Origin: Lepeophtheirus salmonis
Lineage: Eukaryota > Arthropoda > Copepoda > Siphonostomatoida > Caligidae
Direction: 5' to 3'
DNA: 64,000 nucleotides
Assembly: GCF_016086655.4 (NCBI RefSeq)
Contig: NC_052136.2
Location: forward strand, 49,344,492 to 49,408,491
The notes beneath the pieces are model-generated. The model did no database searches. It was not told the DNA's origin and saw only the letters and a program-made list of their open reading frames with translations. The position numbers and the translations under genes are program-made. Within the stretch, counting starts at the first letter, position 1. Every line of letters begins with the position of its first letter. Shown piece by piece: positions 12,871-23,955 of this stretch.

Positions 12871-13238
12871 TCATTTCTCTCTACAATGCATTTTTCATAT
12901 TGAGAGTGCTACCATATTATTTTTTAGATTTTTTAACATGCCCATTCTACAAAGGAATTTAGCATTGCTTATACTAATATTCAACTTGAACTGATGTTAA
13001 ATATTCTCTTCAATATAAAATTAATACATTTTTCTCCCTCCTAATAATGAGAGTTGTTAAAGATATGACTTCAGACAATTACAAGACTTTTTGTATTTGC
13101 AACTGGACTAGTCTTTTTTAATTTTTTCAATGCTATTATGATTATTATTTTATTATTAAGAAGGGGAAATCTAAGTATAAAATGGGTTTGCTCATGAATG
13201 AAGGATAATTTTTTAGGCAGTTATAAGAGAAAGCTCAT

Positions 13239-13388
13239 GTTGGACTCGTAGTATAATTGCAAATAGACATTGAAGTAAATCATGCCTCTGTCTTTACTCG
13301 TTACAGATTGGTTTTTGTATTTGTTTTTTTTTTCATTTCGCCTCTGTTCCACTCGTAGCTAACCTAATAAAATTTCATGAGGCTGAGT
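13239..13388 (+). repeat. SINE-like dispersed repeat copy
   Basis: Starts TGTTGGACTCGTAGTATAAT, then AGACATTGAAGTAAATCATG, a long T-run in the middle, and CGTAGCTAACCTAATAAAAT followed by TTCATGAGGCTGAG. Confidence 0.65.
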
Positions 13389-14159
13389 AATTTTCTCCCA
13401 AAAAGGGGGGGAGGGGGCATTCTTCAAATTCTTTCAGTTACCTTAGCCTTTTTTGGTTTAAGGTGGTCATATATTTTACAACTTTAGTAATAATATAACT
13501 CATATACCTAACTACCCCTCCTTTTCCATGCGCTGTAATAAGTAGCCCCTACCTCCCGTTATCTGTAAAGCTTTAATATAAAATTAACTCCTTAATTTAT
13601 GGCTATATTTATATACTACATACATATACCCAACGTATGGTTGGTAATGTTTAAGAGTACATTTTAAAGAGAAGGCATAAATTTGTTTTATCAATTTAAC
13701 TACAAGAGTTATACACATAAGTGTGTCTGTAGGGATGCATTAAGCCTATGTATGTACGTATAGAGAACATTTATCATACTATATGTAACATTTTATGGTC
13801 TATTTATAATCATACATATATATATTCATACTACTATTATATATAAGTGCTGAATCATAGCTTTAAGGAGTATATTCACGTACATCCAAAAGGATATGGA
13901 ACATCCCATCCTTTTGCCTTGAGGTAAGATTCTTTCTATGTTTAATTGATTCAATCTAAATTTTTATTGTTACTTTAAATAATATCTTTTATTTTTTGTG
14001 AAAAAGGATAAATGTAGTCAATAGAAAGGGAAACGTACAAAGTTACAACACTTCTTGATTTTAGCTCTATTATTTATAGCCGATTTGTAAATTATAAGCA
14101 TTTTTTGTATGTAAAACCCCAAGAATACTGGTAGTTTGAAGAATGTTTTATAGAATAGT
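13389..14159. other. AT-rich spacer, no gene found
   Basis: Contains a short G-rich run (about 13,403-13,418) and a short inverted repeat CAAAAGGAT/ATCCTTTTG near 13,890-13,920. No gene seen. Confidence 0.5.
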
Positions 14160-14266
14160 AACTTAGCTAATATGACGCTTCATTAGGTTAGCTGAAAGTA
14201 ACAATGCAAGGATATAGGAAGATATTACATTTTTGTCGAACCTCAATTCTACTCAGAGTACAACAC
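14160..14266 (-). repeat. SINE-like dispersed repeat copy
   Basis: Minus strand: TACTCTGAGTAGAATTGAGG, TTCGACAAAAATGTAAT, then TTCAGCTAACCTAATGAAGC, GTCATATTAGCTAAG. Clear family match, with the T-rich middle shortened. Confidence 0.6.
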
Positions 14267-15482
14267 ATTGTAATGATTACATTATATTTAGATGTTATCT
14301 CTTCAAGAATAGGGTATAAGCGTTGTTTACTTATATTATTTTGTAAACTAAGCGCCGGAAGCACAATTCTCCCTTTGACTGAGCGTTAAAATATCCTAAA
14401 TTTATTTTCACCGAATGAGTTTTGAATTTTGATAAAACAATAAGAATTTATTACATAATAATCAATAATCAAACTATATTAGTGAAACGAAAATAAAAGA
14501 AAAAACTGATGTATTATCACAAAAATAAGAATTCTCAAAAAAATACTTTTTCTTCAAAAAATAATTTTTTTTTTTTAGAAAAGGAATTTTATTAAATCAT
14601 TTCATATTAATGCATATCTAAATTAATGTATTCATTATTAGTGATAGATCAGTCCAAAGATTGATTGCCTTATTAGTCTTCCCCCCGCCACCCCCATTTA
14701 GTCTTTCTTTTTTTATCGGGCCAAAGTTTTTATGTCATTCCATGGTCCTGTGGACCGATACTTCAGTCTTTCGGTCCCATGGCCCAAGTTATCTTTATAT
14801 CTATTCTTCACTCATAGCTTAGGATTGAATAATATAAATAATAATAATAATAATTGATACCTTGAACGTATGATAATAAGTTCTAGCCACACACCTTATA
14901 ATTTAAACTTCAGCTATCTTGTCTCTTGAAAGAGGCTATGTTGAACAACTGAATAGACATAGTTCATAACTACGTCATTTCAGTTGTTACAGGTACAATA
15001 AAATACCTTTAAAGACCAGTTTTAGGACTTAAACATTTTATTAAGACTGGTCTGTTTAGTTTTTTTAGATCGATCCTACAATAATCAACACATATTTTAT
15101 AACCATTTTCTTTAGTATAAAAAACAAATCAGTAGGTTTTGAGTTGAATGAAGACATGGTTTAAAAACTTTATTTTGTCACTAATTGATTAGTATAAAAT
15201 ATTTTTACCCGAGGATGTTTATTCGAGAATTTATTTTCTAGGAAGCACTTTTCTAAGTTAGATTAAGCTCGTTATACGTTGTTTTGTATAAAAATATTAA
15301 TATTTTTAACACTTCCTTATATCTAACTAAAGTTTGCAGGGATCTTAGAAGGTTTTTAAAAGTAAAATATTTAAAAATAAAAAATCAAGGTAACTTTATA
15401 ATTTTTCGAAATTATTTAAACATTTTTACCACAAAAAGAGTAGATATAATAAAAAATAACGTGGAACGTTTCGAATTATTAT
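14267..15482. other. AT-rich spacer with simple repeats, no gene found
   Basis: An (AAT)n run lies at about 14,835-14,855. GGTCC/CGGTC-type motifs occur at 14,720-14,790, and an inverted AGACCAGT/ACTGGTCT pair lies at about 15,018-15,053. No coding evidence. Confidence 0.5.
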
Positions 15483-15538
15483 AATAACGAAGTAATTGGA
15501 ACAAGCTGCAACTAGCTTGTTCCATTTACTTCATTATT
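15483..15538. repeat. 25-bp near-perfect hairpin
   Basis: The left arm (15,483-15,507) and the reverse complement of the right arm (15,514-15,538) match at 23 of 25 positions around a 6-nt loop (GCAACT). The core is TTGGAACAAGCT pairing with AGCTTGTTCCAT-side sequence. It ends 27 bp before the Met of the mariner N-terminal relic at 15,565, so it may belong to that element's 5' region. Confidence 0.8.
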
Positions 15539-15564
15539 TTGGGCAATTTTATACTTATTTCAGC

Positions 15565-15843
15565 ATGAGCGTCAAGACCGTCTACAAAGTTAGGAACATG
15601 TTGAATAAGGGGATACGAGTTTCAGAGATAGGAAGGCCAAGAACAACAATAACACCAGCCAAGATCAAAGAGTTGACTCTAGCTATGATTATAACCAACC
15701 CTACCATGTCAAGCAGGAGGGTCTTTAGGGAGGTGTAAGTTCCTAGAATACCACGAAGGAGGTCATGAGGACTATGGCCGCACTTAAGTATCTCAAAAAA
15801 ATTAGCAGAACTTCCACGCACCCGGTACAAAAAATTAAACATA
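15565..15843 (+). pseudogene. Mariner-type transposase remnant, N-terminal DNA-binding region
   Basis: The frame reads MSVKTVYKVRNMLNKGIRVS at 15,565. It continues EIGRPRTTITPAKIKELTLA, then TNPTMSSRRVFREV to a stop at 15,736-15,738. This is a helix-turn-helix, a GRP-box (the AT-hook-like linker between the two HTH motifs) and the start of the second HTH. A frameshift follows, and the next block reads VMRTMAALKYLKKI then THPVQKIKH. The catalytic domain is missing beyond about 15,843. The open frame extends upstream to 15,496, but that part covers the hairpin and does not look like transposase. The linker wording differs from the relics at 11.8 and 58 kb, so it is another clade. Confidence 0.72.
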
Positions 15844-18800
15844 TATTTACAAATGATTTTTTATTAATTTTAGGACAGAGGGGGAAGTACTATGTTAGGA
15901 TTTGAAGGAAAGATACAAAGGGTTAAAGCATGTAGGTTATTTTTTTGTACTATGAATGATGTTTATAAGAATATCAATATCAAATGAGTAAAAATAGTTT
16001 TATACTTCTTTACACAGATTATAACTTTTATTTCTCTAATGAGTAAACTGGCAATCACAAATATATATATAGATGGAGAGGGGAAAACTTTAATATTTAC
16101 TGATATTAAGTTTTTTTTTAATATATATAAAAATCATAATATATTGCTACCATATATATTATGATTAGTAAGTTTTGCTGAGTCAATACAATTCGTGGTT
16201 AATCTAGCATAGAGTCTTTTATTTTACTTCTTTTTCGTTTATATATTGTATAACATCCATTCATTCCTATATCAATCTTTTTGGGATATTCCAAATTACT
16301 AGTCATTTTATAAATATATGTACGTAGAAGCAACCCCAAAAAATAATATAATATACCGTATATTACTCTTCATCAGAACAGATAGGTACCTACGTTGTTG
16401 GGTTCTTCATTTACTCTATATATTTTACCTATATATAAAATTCCCTTTTGATTCATTAAGGTAATTTGTAAAAATAGAAATGGATATGCGTTGTGTGTGT
16501 ATGTATAGACAGAAATGAAATCGTTTTAGGGGATTCATTCCACTTCTTTCATCTTTAGTGAGGAACAACACATTAAAAAAATATGTGGCCCGTCAATATA
16601 AAAGCATAATATAACTATTTTTCTCACATTTGTATTCCTCAACCAATTGTCGTCCATAACTGTCAACAAAGTATGGTGGTTATTTGTTTGGAAGTGAAAA
16701 AGTTCAACGTTGCATTGATAAATTGTATTTAAAAGATCACATCGTAGTCAAATTAAGTATTACAAATAAAACAAAGATTATTCGCTATAGTTTACATTAT
16801 TAAGTATATAAACTATCTCCAGAAATTTGAATTACAATCCTAGAGTTGAGCAAAATGTATGATGTACAAAAATATTATTTTGTGTTAACTCAACGCATTT
16901 ATATTGCATTATATATTTCTTTTGGTAAAATAATACCTTGGACTACGAATAAAAACTTTTTGGGAAGTAAGAGAGGTTTTAAATAAATAATAAGTTAATC
17001 AAAACTTTTTTTGTTCTTAAATTATTTAGATAACATTGAAAAATAATTCTATCTGCGTATCAAATGGCACAAAGAAACTAAAAAATAAATTGTCAGGTTC
17101 ATATTCTAAATTGATATTCGTTTCCATTTTAGGTGTGACTCAAGTTAGCTAACACCTTATGAATTGGTGATATTCCTTATACTCTAAATCAAAAACTAAA
17201 AGTCTAAGAAACTTGACTATCAAGAGTTTTATTACTGTACAATAGACAGCATAGGTGTAATATAAATAATAAATACTACTGTATGTACTAAATTAAAAGT
17301 TTTGGTTTTATATTTTATTCCAAACCTAGAGATTTTGAATTTTCCTCCAGCTTTTCAAATTATATTTATATCGATCACAATACTACAAAATCAAACATTT
17401 AAAATGTAGTATACAGTTTGTATCATAAACAAAACGTAACTTTTATTTACAAATTAATAATTACTTATTTAATAAGACATCCGTTTCACAATTTACTAAT
17501 AAAAAATATGTAGTCCTATAACTCCATTTTGATTCATATTACTTATTTGTATAGATTGAATAGTAATTTGAACTGTATACAGACTTTACTGCTATGATCA
17601 TTTTACATAACAGTGTTGTTTTTCATCAAAGAGAGTTTTACACCCAGCAACTTTGATCGTTTTATATATTATTAATCAATTTAATTTTAAATAGTTTTAC
17701 AAAAAAAATTTTAAAATAAATTAAGCACTTGGAGGTTGTAAGTTTATTTAACTTTGTAGATTTTAATATGTTATACACTTGACGTTTCCATAGATATTAG
17801 TTTGGAAAAAAATATCTTGACTTTATAAACGGCCTGAGGCGCATTAATTAGTAATCTATGTTGTTTGACCCAATATACAGAATAGTTTATATTTTTTAAT
17901 GGAACACTTTATCTTTCTCAGTTTTGATGTTAATCCCTACTTTATTTTATATCATATTTTATGATCATATACATAAATATATTTATTTTTAACTCCAAAG
18001 AGCTAATTAATTTATTTCAAATGCTGTCCACCTTACTAAAACTTCAAAATAATTTGTTCATTTTAACCATTCATATCAATATTATTTCAACGTTGGTATT
18101 TTTGATAAAGAATGAAATCGTTGATATATTTTTTTTAAATTTCTTATCAAACCCTATAGTTGTAGTATGTATTAAAATAATATGTGTATAAATATACCAT
18201 ATAAAATACTTTTTGTAGATGTAAACCTGTACATACGTTAGGGTGTACTCAAATCTTTGCTAAGCAAGCCTATCCTTATTTTTCCTTATTTATTAATGAC
18301 CTTGTATGGTCATAAAAAACAGTTTTTTGTAATTTAATTGCATTATTTTCATATTTATCTTCAACGCAGTGTCAATTAAATTTTGAAAAAGTGAAAAAAA
18401 ATTTCAAACTCACATTTTTGGAATTTTAAATACATATAATATTTTTTTAATATCTATCTATTTTAATTATCATTACGTATATATATATTGCGTACAGCCA
18501 TTGAAGTACATAAATATTGACATTGTTTCAAATGTTCACCCAATTTTTGCTAAAAAATGGCAATTTTTCGATAAAATGGTCTTTATGATTTGTAATCATT
18601 GTATAATATATTAATCAAAAAAAATGTTGAACAGATATAAAAATTCAAAAAAATAAATTTTATAGTTTTTTGTTACTTTGTCCATAATTTCATCAGCTTT
18701 GCCAAAAAATGTAATTATCAATATGTTTTCGCAAATTTACAGAGTAGATTCATACACATATTCAAAAAAAAGAAAGAAAGGAAAGCGGTATTCGTCTAAA

Positions 18801-21800
18801 TTAAGGAATTTCGAGGGCACCACTCTCACCCTTATGTATATTAGTCTTTTTTCTTTCGTTTTTCATTTATATGCTAATTCCCCATTGATTATTGTGGCTC
18901 TTAGCAACCATAATAGGCCTTTATCTTAGATTTTTCTTAATATTTTTTTTTGAATACGGAATGAAACTCTATTAATTCGACATTATATATCTAGACATTT
19001 AATTGGATAAATAAAATGCAATCTTATTACTTTGTTGATGGTTATCTTTGTAAAAGCATGATTCGATATTAAATCTATTAAAAGCTATGGTTTCTACAAT
19101 AGAAAGGTTTGATTTTGACTTTTTTCCAATTTCGATTATGGATAGGGCGAAAAAGTTGTCATATGGTATTCAAAATTCCTATTCAAAATTGTAGTGTCCT
19201 AAAAGGTCATCTTTAGCTCGCACATATCGAATTATGAAAAAAAAAGCAAACAGTCTTATACTAACTGAATATAGATACTAAACTGATACTTAGGTTTTTT
19301 TTTTCAATTAAAATGTAAGAAAAAAATGAGAAAAAGTTAAAAAAATGGATTCTCCGCGTATAACGTGGATTATTTTTAACATTTTCGGAAAAATAAAAAC
19401 ATTCTCTTACGTACCATTCACTCATTTTGTTCCATGGAGTAGCTTTAGAAATAAACTTCATTAAATAATTAATGCCCAATCCCCTTAAAAATTATAACAT
19501 CATTTTTTTGAAGTCAAATAAGATTATTCAAGACTTTTAATATATTTTTGCCTCCTCATATGTATCCTATGGTCACGTACTTTGGGATACATATGTGTAT
19601 ATCAGAACTATTCCCTATACTTTGACTTTTTCATATTTATTTTTATAAAAACCACAATTCATCTTCATAAATAGGGATTTTACTCCATAATTTAATTAAT
19701 ATTACATATTCATAGGAGCAACGTTAATTTTAGAGTGTGTAATCTTAGCGACATTTTCATATGGCAAAAAGTACAAGTCAAATGACGACATTATTTATCA
19801 TTATCATTTTGTGTTTAGAATCAAATCGATTAAATCTTCGTTGTCAAATGTTATGAAGGTAAACCTTTGATTTATGAGCCATTTTTGACTTAGTTTTTTA
19901 ACTATATATATTGTTTTCATTTTAATGCGTCAAGGAAGTTGAGGCAGATGTTTTGGGGTGCTTCTTTAATACTTTAATTAACTTTAATTAATCTTCATTG
20001 AATAAATAAATATTCAATATTATTAAAGGACAAAATAAACTATAAATAGTCCTAAAGTATATATCCACTATTGATTTACTATATGGAAATGTTGCTGAAA
20101 AGAAGCTCGTTCATATAAATACTTGCTCAAATGAATGTTGCTAGATGACAATCTCTTAAATTAATGTTGCTCAAATGAATGCAGCCATACAGAAAACTAT
20201 TTTGATTTTATGTGGTAGGGTTCAAAGCACTAGCAATGAATTGCTTCAAATCTTTTACATCTATAATACGTTCTCTTTTAAACAGGTCCGTTTCTTTACA
20301 AATTTGGCAAACACTTTTTGTATCACTCTGAAGTATATCAAATGATAACATTAGTGTTCTCGTTGCACCTATAGTGATGTTAAGAGTTGCCTCCAGTTAT
20401 GTGCTGATATATGTTAGCATTGTATGTATTGTAATGATAGAGGATACGCAACTCCTGAAGAAGTCTATTTTACTGATTTGTTCATTTAGTTGTCATTATT
20501 CAGTTTATTAAACTTTTATAGAGTTTCCATGCTTGAATCTTCATTACATTTAGTAGCCAATTATATAAGGTCTAGTACTATTTCTTTGATTTTATTGATA
20601 CTCTGTAGATGGCCATGTCATTTTCGAATAAGAATACTACTTCAATATAATTTGAATAATTGACTATGGAATATGGGCATGGAATACTTGAGTTTCTCTT
20701 TTGGCTATGCGTATGTTGTTTAATAGACCCAACTGGGTCAGACCCTCTTTGAGTTTAAGCAAACAAATACAATCGCTGATTCATTTCAAGAGGACAAAGG
20801 TAAACTTTGTTACATATATATGTTTCATTCATATTTTATCTTTTCATTTTGGAATTTACTGATTTACTGAGTAAATACAAACTTCCATGTCTCTTACTTC
20901 TCATATTTCCAAGGAGATCATTACACTTATTTCCCTTTTAATTAATTAACTCAAAGTAACAAAATATTTAATATTTTTATAATGACCGCCCACACATACA
21001 TTGAAGAACGTAAACATGTTATTTATATTTCAAGACGAAAAATAGTTTTTTTCGACATAAGTATGAGATAATAAAATATAGCCCATTATTGTAAATATTC
21101 AAACAAACTTCGTAAATATAAACCCATGTTATTAACCAAGATTTTTATACCAACTATGATTTGACATTACGATGAATAACGAACTTTATGGAGTCATTGT
21201 TCATTGCTCAAAAACTACTCAAAAAAGTGAACAAAATAATGTTTGAAATCAATGTACAACATATTATTAATTAGTTAAGACAATCTGAAACATTGTAAAT
21301 GTATTTTTGTAGGGTGACTCAAAGTAGTCGGGCAATAATGGGTTTATATGTTTTATAGGATAGAATAATGTCTATAATAATGCACTGATGCAAAAAAAAA
21401 TGATAATAGCAAAACATTAATCTTTATTGACGGAATAAAGAACTTTTGTATTCTTTCAAACTTTGAACTAGATTTTTTATCTAAAGATGACTTCGTAGGA
21501 AATATAAATTTTGCAATTATTTTCTTACCAATTGATAACTTTTTCGAACTAGCCATAATATAAATTCGAAAAATATTGAAAAACAAATTGCCCTTCTAAA
21601 TATTTTTGTTAGCTACACATATTATACAGATCGATATACCAAGATACTAATGCATATAAAACGGTACTATAGTAAATTAACATTACAACCGATACTTGCT
21701 AAGATATTAAGCTATAAAAATATTGAGCTATCCATGAGGTAACAACCAAATTTATGATGCTGCAAATTGAATTTCTTATCTAGGATTCAATTTGTGTTGG

Positions 21801-22502
21801 TTAGATCATGATACTCTTGGAGAAGGAAAAAAGTGTCTATGTGCATAGTTATTGGCATATATTGTATCCCATTCCCAAGTTTCGTATTTACTACTTAAGT
21901 TATGTACTTTATTTTTGTTATATTTCCAATTTCAAAATCCTTCCCCTCTCCTTCTTGTTTACATACTATATACATAGTCCATTATATATAGTGTATTTAA
22001 AGATTATTCTTAGGGTAGATGGAGTCTGATGCAACTTTATCTGACCAATGGAAATAAAAATTTAATAAAAAGATTATAAGCTATGATCCTTAAAAATAAA
22101 ATTTCTTTCGAAGCACATCCCCAAGTAACCAAAACGAGAAAGCTACCAATTTTTGTTTTCAATTTTTTGTTCAAAAAGTTTTAAAAAACTGATAATAATT
22201 TTTGTACTGGAACCATGATGACTTCTTTGTATTAATTATTATTTTTTTCCCCGATATAGGTAAGAAATTGAAAAGAAACCATGAAAAATGTATTTAGGAA
22301 AACTCAAGAATATTCGTTATTATTAAATCCACCAAGGGATGTATATTTCCCCCAATGATCCATTCTTTGTCAGCATAATCCCAATTTTCTTCTCTTGATT
22401 ATGTTTTCTCAGAGAATGGCATTTAATGGTAATACAAAACCTTCAAATACAAATCATAGAATCTTATAAATAGAATAGTGAGTTTTAAATGTAAGTATTT
22501 AT
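15844..22502. other. AT-rich spacer, no gene found
   Basis: About 6.7 kb with nothing I can call coding. Small structures seen: 11-bp inverted arms at about 16,129-16,160 (ATCATAATATA); CATATGTATCC/GGATACATATG perfect 11-bp arms at 19,557-19,567 and 19,585-19,595; a repeated TTGCTCAAATGAATG at about 20,124 and 20,168; and CAAATTGAAT/ATTCAATTTG arms at 21,763-21,794. A TACGTTAGGGTG stretch at about 18,232 resembles the ends of the 8189-9748 element. Frames at 18,678-18,929 (plus), 19,261-19,479 and 21,353-21,586 (minus) are unrecognised and probably chance. Confidence 0.5.
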
Positions 22503-22632
22503 TGAGCTCAGCTTAAAATTGTGGATCGACATCAATTTAAATCCTGTCTATGTCAATACATGTGTCCTTTTCTATTTTCATCCTTTCAATGTTTCTTGGG
22601 AGCTAATTTAATAAAACGTCATTATAATTCAG
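22503..22632 (+). repeat. SINE-like dispersed repeat copy
   Basis: Reads GAGCTCAGCTTAAAATTGTG then GATCGACATC, a T-rich middle, and GGAGCTAATTTAATAAAACG followed by TCATTATAATT. The family order is kept, but the copy is diverged. Confidence 0.5.
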
Positions 22633-23214
22633 AATTTTTCTCCCAAACATTCATCAAATTGTCAAATTTAACATGTAATTTTTCATTTTCTTTTTTTAGC
22701 CCTTATTCACTCATATTTAAACAATTCTTAATTTTATGCTCCTCTTTTTTTAGCTACATGTATGAACCAAGCAATATCAATTTTCAATCAATTATTACTT
22801 AATTTGTCCAAATTGTCAAAAGAAGTATTTTTATGATTTTTTTTTCTCTGGGATTAGAACAAAATTAATAGCTGATTAAATATTTTATACAAAAAAAAAC
22901 CTCATTTAAATTTATAGTTTAAAACCTTTGTACTATAAAGATTATATTTTTTATACATAAATTTGAGTCATTCTTAATCATATCTAGTATAAATACTTGA
23001 TATAGCTCTTCACTGACAACTAAAAACACTTGAAACCTCCATAAATATTTGCAATGTTTTGGATAATTTAATTTTACTTATTTGTTGAATTGAATAAAAA
23101 GGAAATTAGCTATAGTATTTTCATGCTAATAATCCTACTGCTAAAGAGCTAATTATAAAATAAATAAATAAAATTGAAGTAAAATCTGTTTTATAGTTTA
23201 AAAAAGTTAAAGGT
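22633..23214. other. AT-rich spacer, no gene found
   Basis: The 93-codon plus frame beginning at 22,521 overlaps the repeat and is low-complexity (Phe/Ser/Leu-rich). I do not consider it a gene. Confidence 0.5.
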
Positions 23215-23375
23215 AGGTTACCCCCTCCCCATCTTTTGTGCGTGTACATGTCTCAGAGTATATATATATATAAAGATATTTTTAGTAGAACAACTCTTCT
23301 GTAAATATCATTGATAAATATGTATATATATATATATACTTAGACGTGTACACGCACGATAGATGTGGTAACCTG
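23215..23375. repeat. Hairpin element with 16-bp core arms and TA-repeat interior
   Basis: The left arm (23,215-23,253) and the reverse complement of 23,342-23,375 both read AGGTTACC, then a CCATCT/ACATCT stretch, then GTGCGTGTACAYGTCT. The last 16 bases match at 15 of 16. Inside each arm lies a TA-repeat (about 23,259-23,272 and 23,321-23,339), so pairing can extend inward. It is a MITE-like or cruciform-prone structure of about 160 bp. No target-site duplication was recognised. Confidence 0.65.
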
Positions 23376-23749
23376 TCTTAAATTAACAATAATAAGTAAT
23401 AGGGGAAAAAACATATTTTCGTACAAGTTTTTACATCAAATGTTTTTAATTCATATGTCAATCTTTACTTAAATAAAAGTTAGTATTAATTCTTTTTATT
23501 GAAGTCAGTTCTAAGTAGATTTTCAAAGTCATTACAAAGTCAAATATTGCAATGTAAGTAGTTTAACCTCACTATACAAACCCTAGTGAAATCATCTATT
23601 ATACAGAATGGTCACCCAAACTTCATAGTTACATGACTAAATTACAAAAAACATGATATTTATGGAATCCAAAAAAAACAAGTAGAAAACCAATTTGTCA
23701 TAAGTTTGGCTATGTTTTGTTTTTTTAATTCAATATGTTCTATTTCACA
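23376..23749. other. AT-rich spacer, no gene found
   Basis: Nothing recognisable. Confidence 0.5.
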
Positions 23750-23955
23750 AGCAATAACAGCCTCGTCATGCTGGTGAATTCATTGGGAGCTCTTGACTAT
23801 GAAGAGCATGTCCATAGAGTAACACGCTGTCTTGATAGCATCTCGGAGCCAATCCAAATTTAGATGAGAGGTAGAGCAGATATTCTTTTCTAAAGAGCCT
23901 TATACTACAAAATCCAGGGGGTTGAAATCAGAGCTAGAGCAGGACCAAAAGAATT
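23750..23955 (-). pseudogene. Mariner-type transposase remnant, C-terminal end
   Basis: The minus strand reads FFWSCSSSDFNPLDFVV, a stop, GSLEKNICSTSHLNLDWLRD, then AIKTACYSMDMLFIVKSSQ. This matches the third catalytic block and tail of mariner-type transposases (SPDFNPLDFxxWGxLE..., then SLKxxIxxxWxxMxEDFIVKSCxAFR). The third catalytic Asp is GAT at 23,912-23,914. One in-frame stop follows FVV, where Trp would be expected. The upstream catalytic and DNA-binding regions were not found clearly. The 94-codon plus frame at 23,922-24,206 partly overlaps on the other strand and looks like a shadow. No terminal repeats identified. Confidence 0.7.

Noticed and set aside
14160..14266. GAGGTTCGACAAA resembling a tRNA B-box
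   Set aside because: Other copies of the repeat read GAGGATCGACAT, and no A-box or cloverleaf could be made, so no tRNA is called.
22521..22802. 93-codon plus-strand frame
   Set aside because: Overlaps a SINE-like repeat and is Phe/Ser-rich low complexity.
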